DNA from: Ichthyophonus hoferi
Taxonomy: Eukaryota > Opisthokonta > Ichthyosporea > Ichthyophonida > Ichthyophonidae
Assembly: GCA_002751075.1 (NCBI GenBank)
Contig: NAOQ01000075.1
Coordinates: 79,423 to 89,423, forward strand
DNA: 10,001 bases
Reading direction: 5' to 3'
This document shows, in pieces, positions 6,630-10,001 of this stretch (its first letter is position 1; every line of letters starts with the position of its first letter). The position numbers were made by a program, and so were the translations under genes. The notes under the pieces were generated by a model. The model did no database searches. It saw nothing but the letters and a program-made list of their open reading frames with translations, and was not told where the DNA came from.

Positions 6630-9303
6630 TTAATTTTTAGGTATCTTGTTCTTTTTCTGCCCTTTTCCAGTCTTATTGTTGACTTTGGGAGCGGAAAAAT
6701 CCTTGGTAATAGCTTTACATAATGATTGGCTATCTAGAGGTTCCTTATCCTGGAGGAGGAAGGTAATTGGTTGTTGTCTGTAGAAGCAATAAGTTAGTTG
6801 TGTTATGTCTAGGTATGGGTATGGTTTCGATGTTAAGGCAAAGAAAAAGAGCTCTTTATAAGGGGAGTATATCTTAAGATGAGTAAAGTGTGAGAGAGGC
6901 AGAGATTATAATCCAGACTATCATAGTGTAACACATATATCATTAGTAAGGATATAGATACCCTAGAAAATACATACATTTATAAGTTATAGAAGTACAC
7001 CAATAACTAAAAGAATATATATATATATATAAACTAACATAAATAGTAATAATAACAATATCAACCCTCAACCTCTCAGTATCTATAAATAACATACCTT
7101 AAAAGGCAATGCATGACGTAAGCAATGCTATAACACTCTGAAACGAGGCTCCGGGCCTGTGCTGACCTAGATCCTCCATGCCTATTGGTCTTCAGGAAAT
7201 GTTGCACCAATTCTTCGGTCTGAATTAAAAAAATACAGCGAATTAGAGAAGGATATCAAATCATCCAATGCATAATTGCTTACTAGTTTCTAGGTTACTA
7301 ATATGGTTATCAATTGCTACTTGTGATTCGGTTATAGAGAAGGTAGTAGCTGACATAATATCAAAATCTTATATTTATTTCTTTCTTTTTAAACGTTAAT
7401 ATAGTTTTACAAACTAACGGTATCCTGCTTTCTTATTGCTCAACTTTTATTAGTCGATTGTACTTAGGAGACCCAATCCTTGTCAAGTGATAAATTCAGA
7501 CACACCAGTCGCTGACTCCTTTCAAATATATATCTATATATATTATAAATTAGAAATCATTTGTTAACCAATAATATCTGACCACACTTTTGAGTGCGAA
7601 AAGGCAGTCAGTCTATATTAATTAATTACGCAATAAGCCGATTATCAAGCAGTCTACATATTGTCGCATATAGTTATATATATACAACATGGTGAAAGAA
7701 AATTATAGTTTAAATTGATTGATTATTTTAAAATAGGTAATTAACAAACCTTTGTTCGATTAATTAATATATATGTATGAATATATATATCTATATCTAT
7801 ATGCATTTACACATGTACCAGAGAAAGAAGTATACAATCACGGGGCTTATAAACGTATATATATACACATACATAGGTAAACCATAAAATAGAAAATGAA
7901 TATAAATACATATACAAAGATGTATATCTTGAACACTAACCTTCTCGTCTTCAGTTATGGAGGATAGACGGCTTACCATAGCCAGCAAATCAGTGAGGTC
8001 AAAGCAAAGGGGACAGAATGCCTGAATAATATTAATTTAAATAGATTTAAAAACATATCACTATTGGTTATTTTTGATTTGATCATTACTAGGTATTTCT
8101 ACAAATAAATAAGGAAACAATACAGTCTTAGGCCAATCAGACGAGGTTATTAAAATATTTACGAATCATTAGTGCAGTGTTAATTATTCAAAAAAAAATA
8201 CGTACATTCTCATTTTATTGGTACTTTATTAGTTGTACTGTATTAAATTATAACCAATCCAATAGCTATATTAAAATAATTTTATACCTTAGCGTTAGGT
8301 GAATCTCAAAACCTAGTAATAATACAACAATTTTATTAATTAATAAGCATTAATTAATACTGTATTGTCACTTGCATACACACTTCTTGATTTTATATTT
8401 CTGATATCCTGGAATATTATTGAATAATAAAACAGTGAAAACAGTATAACAAATCTGATTAGTTGGACATATTGCAAGATCTATTGATAGCATCATGAAT
8501 TGATTGGCTAGTTATGTTTAATATGAGTTTTACTCGTAACTATATTAAACAGTATTTTATATTTAGATAACATATCAAAGGTTCCAATAAGAAATCTGAT
8601 TTCAAGGTTTAAAATACTAAAATATTTTAAGATTAAAAAGGCATTTAAATAAATAGTCATAATGGGAATAGAATGCACGCTAAATACTGACTCTACTAAT
8701 TTAATGCCAGAGATGTATGTATACCAAAATATAGAAATAAGAAGAGAGTGAGAGGATAACAGTACAAAGAGAGGAAGGATAATATAAAACTATAAAAGTT
8801 TAACAGCCAATCAAATGATATCTATAAGTCATGTGTGTTTTGCCACAGACATGGACAGAATGAGTAGTGCTTTTTTAAAAAAAAAAAATTAACGACTTAT
8901 CAAATACCAATAATAAATCTTACGTTCTTTCCCATAGGCATAAACAGAAAGGCTAATATAAATTTTTAAAATTTAATAACAAACCCAATGCAACATTTCA
9001 ATCATCCGTGCTTTCCCGTAGCTTATAACAGGAAGAATATATATATAATTTAACATAAGACTATATACAATCTATAAATCATCTATTTAGTAGTATAGAC
9101 ATAGATAGAGAGGATAATATTTTATAAAAACATTAACGACCAACCAAATGAAAACTTTAACTCACCTGTGCTTTGTTATAGACCAGTGCCATAGCGTCAA
9201 CATCAAGCGACCAGGTAACAGCCAATTGCAGGGTTTCCTTACTCTGACCACATACACTGCATGACTTTGCCTGTTTCAAGTAGGCGATTAATCCAATGAA
9301 ATT
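6630..9303 (-). CDS. 3' part of a multi-exon gene; unrecognised protein with two CxxC pairs and a basic C-terminus
   Basis: Four minus-strand exons are supported: 9303-9166, 8021-7941, 7219-7098 and 6777-6630, with donors GTGAG, GTTAGT and GTATGT and acceptors CAG or TAG. The joined frame is continuous for about 162 residues and ends in TAA at 6630. Exon a reads NFIGLIAYLKQAKSCSVCGQ ... VTWSLDVDAMALVYNKAQ. Exon b reads AFCPLCFDLTDLLAMVSRL ... ITEDEK. Exon c reads TEELVQHFLKTNRHGG ... ECYSIAYVMHCLL. Exon d reads QQPITFLLQDKEPLDSQSL ... and ends TGKGQKKNKIPKN. The pairs CSVC and CPLC are 30 residues apart and could bind one zinc ion (inference). Exon d has a short amphipathic part followed by a Lys/Asn-rich tail. 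The acceptor of exon a could instead be the CAG before 9270. The 5' end lies beyond the window. The sequence looks like a conserved house-keeping-type protein, but I could not assign a family. Confidence 0.7.
7220..7940 (-). other. Intron between exons b and c of the minus-strand gene
   Basis: About 720 bases of AT-rich sequence with TATATA-type runs (for example 7519-7541, 7673-7685 and 7770-7801). No further exon or RNA gene was seen. The short minus-strand frame at 7797-7988 is exon b read on past its donor. Confidence 0.6.
8022..9165 (-). other. Largest visible intron of the minus-strand gene
   Basis: About 1.1 kb. The left two thirds are AT-rich and hold scattered CCAAT/ATTGG motifs (8063, 8132, 8217, 8254, 8259, 8501, 8584). 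It also has an imperfect hairpin around 8517-8551 (GTTTAATATGAG ... ACTATATTAAAC). The right third is occupied by the roughly 85-bp tandem repeat. No extra exon could be supported. Confidence 0.55.
8770..9200. repeat. Five diverged tandem copies of an unit of about 85 bp, the last crossing a splice donor
   Basis: Anchor TAAC starts at 8801, 8890, 8977, 9051 and 9134, giving periods of 89, 87, 74 and 83. After the anchor each copy follows the pattern C/A-AAxCAAATG, then TATAAxTCA, then TGTGCTTT, then CCCATAG, then ACATxxACAGAA. Copies 1, 2 and 5 align over 48 bases without gaps. A shared left part (GAGAGGATAATAT-AAAA) precedes the anchor in copies 1 and 5, with a weaker form before copy 3. In copy 5 the TGTGCTTTGTTATAG part is the end of coding exon a, with its donor, on the minus strand. 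A possible sixth, weaker copy starts inside the exon at 9216 (TAACAGCCAAT). Confidence 0.75.
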
Positions 9304-10001
9304 CTATGTTCTAAATATATACTCTCATTCACCTTTACCTCTTTCTTTTCGTATTTCCATTAGAGGGATTAATATGCATAAATATATATAAATGATTATA
9401 CCGATATACGAGTATGTGTGTATGTGTGTGTGCATATATGTAGGTATGTACATGAATATCACGGTATAGACCTATAAATGGGTAGAAAGCGAGAGTAACA
9501 AGAGGGAGAGGTATATAATCACAACCAATCGTTTATCCTCCAATCAGCATAACAACCCTTCTTATTGGTTATCTAGGTCAATGACCACTTCCTCTGGGAT
9601 ATCTCAATGGCTCCTTCAATTATTTCTATAGCAACCATATGATATTGTGCAACTATTATCATATCATATTGTACTATATCTTATTTTATCTTAAATTATA
9701 TATTAATTTGTTTCTCTATTCTCCGTTATATCTTTCTTCGATCAATTAAAGCCCAGCATATAGTATAAGAGATAGTGATGAATAAGGTAAAAGGTAACAA
9801 TGGGTTACCATGAAAACGGTATATTAAGCTATTTTATTACTACAGGGTCATACTATATTGACAAATTAATATAAATGCCAATTCCCGTATTGCTTTAAAG
9901 TCAAAAAATTGAAATCAAACCATATTTTAGCCAATATAATTGCTATTATATTCATCTGGTAAGTGCCATACTAGTTATACAGCAGGGTATACTCTATAAC
10001 C
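9304..10001. other. Upstream intron or flank of the minus-strand gene, no exon supported
   Basis: AT-rich sequence. A GT/TG-rich run lies at about 9412-9450. CCAATCG, CCAATCAG and ATTGG cluster at 9524-9570. A GC-richer patch at 9575-9640 could be a short minus-strand exon (IIEGAIEISQRKWSLT) but lacks a usable donor. GGTAAC and GGGTTACC face each other at 9793-9809. Confidence 0.45.
9410..9452. repeat. GT-rich microsatellite
   Basis: Imperfect GTATGTGTGTATGTGTGTGTG followed by CATATATGTAGGTATG. It is a short simple repeat in presumed intron sequence. Confidence 0.8.

Noticed and set aside
9575-9637. Short minus-strand exon reading IIEGAIEISQRKWSLT
   Set aside because: It has an acceptor-like CTATAG, but the frame meets a stop with no acceptable GT donor before it.

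Overview
The window is AT-rich eukaryotic nuclear DNA, roughly 70% A+T by eye. Its coding exons are split by GT-AG introns of about 0.2 to 1.1 kb, and simple-sequence arrays are abundant. A stretch of cytosolic-type (eukaryotic) 28S rRNA sequence rules out a bacterial or organellar source. The lineage cannot be named from the sequence alone. An early-branching animal with short introns, such as a sponge, is a reasonable guess and no more than that.

Layout. Positions 1-745 hold an ATT microsatellite, an unexplained GC-richer patch at about 230-390, and an ACTAT-type repeat just upstream of the first gene. A four-exon gene on the + strand (746-2607, poly(A) signal near 2721) encodes a protein of about 369 residues. 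It has an acidic, Asn/Ser-rich N-terminal half, a KKRK nuclear-localisation-like motif, and two predicted helix-turn-helix regions resembling the DNA-binding part of Tc1/mariner-type transposases, but no catalytic domain. Positions 2730-3480 are intergenic. Positions 3485-3975 are a degenerate minisatellite of TACATATAGTATA-like units containing exact 34-bp and 36-bp doublets. Positions 4440-4890 are a diverged fragment of 28S rRNA domain II. Positions 4890-5960 contain further GC-richer unique sequence, including one unexplained open frame on the minus strand and an isolated + strand exon-like segment (5773-5917) resembling the start of the first membrane domain of ABCC/MRP transporters.

Positions 6630-9303 hold the last four recognisable exons of a minus-strand gene whose 5' end lies beyond position 10001. 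The product was not recognised. It carries two CxxC pairs, a possible zinc site, and a Lys/Asn-rich C-terminus. Its largest visible intron contains five diverged copies of an unit of about 85 bp, and the last copy runs across the splice donor into the exon.

The two genes do not obviously act together and are arranged tail to tail. The points most worth a second look are the transposase-like DNA-binding host gene, the displaced 28S fragment with an orphan ABCC-like exon near it, and the tandem repeat built over a splice donor. No clear new multi-gene system is visible.
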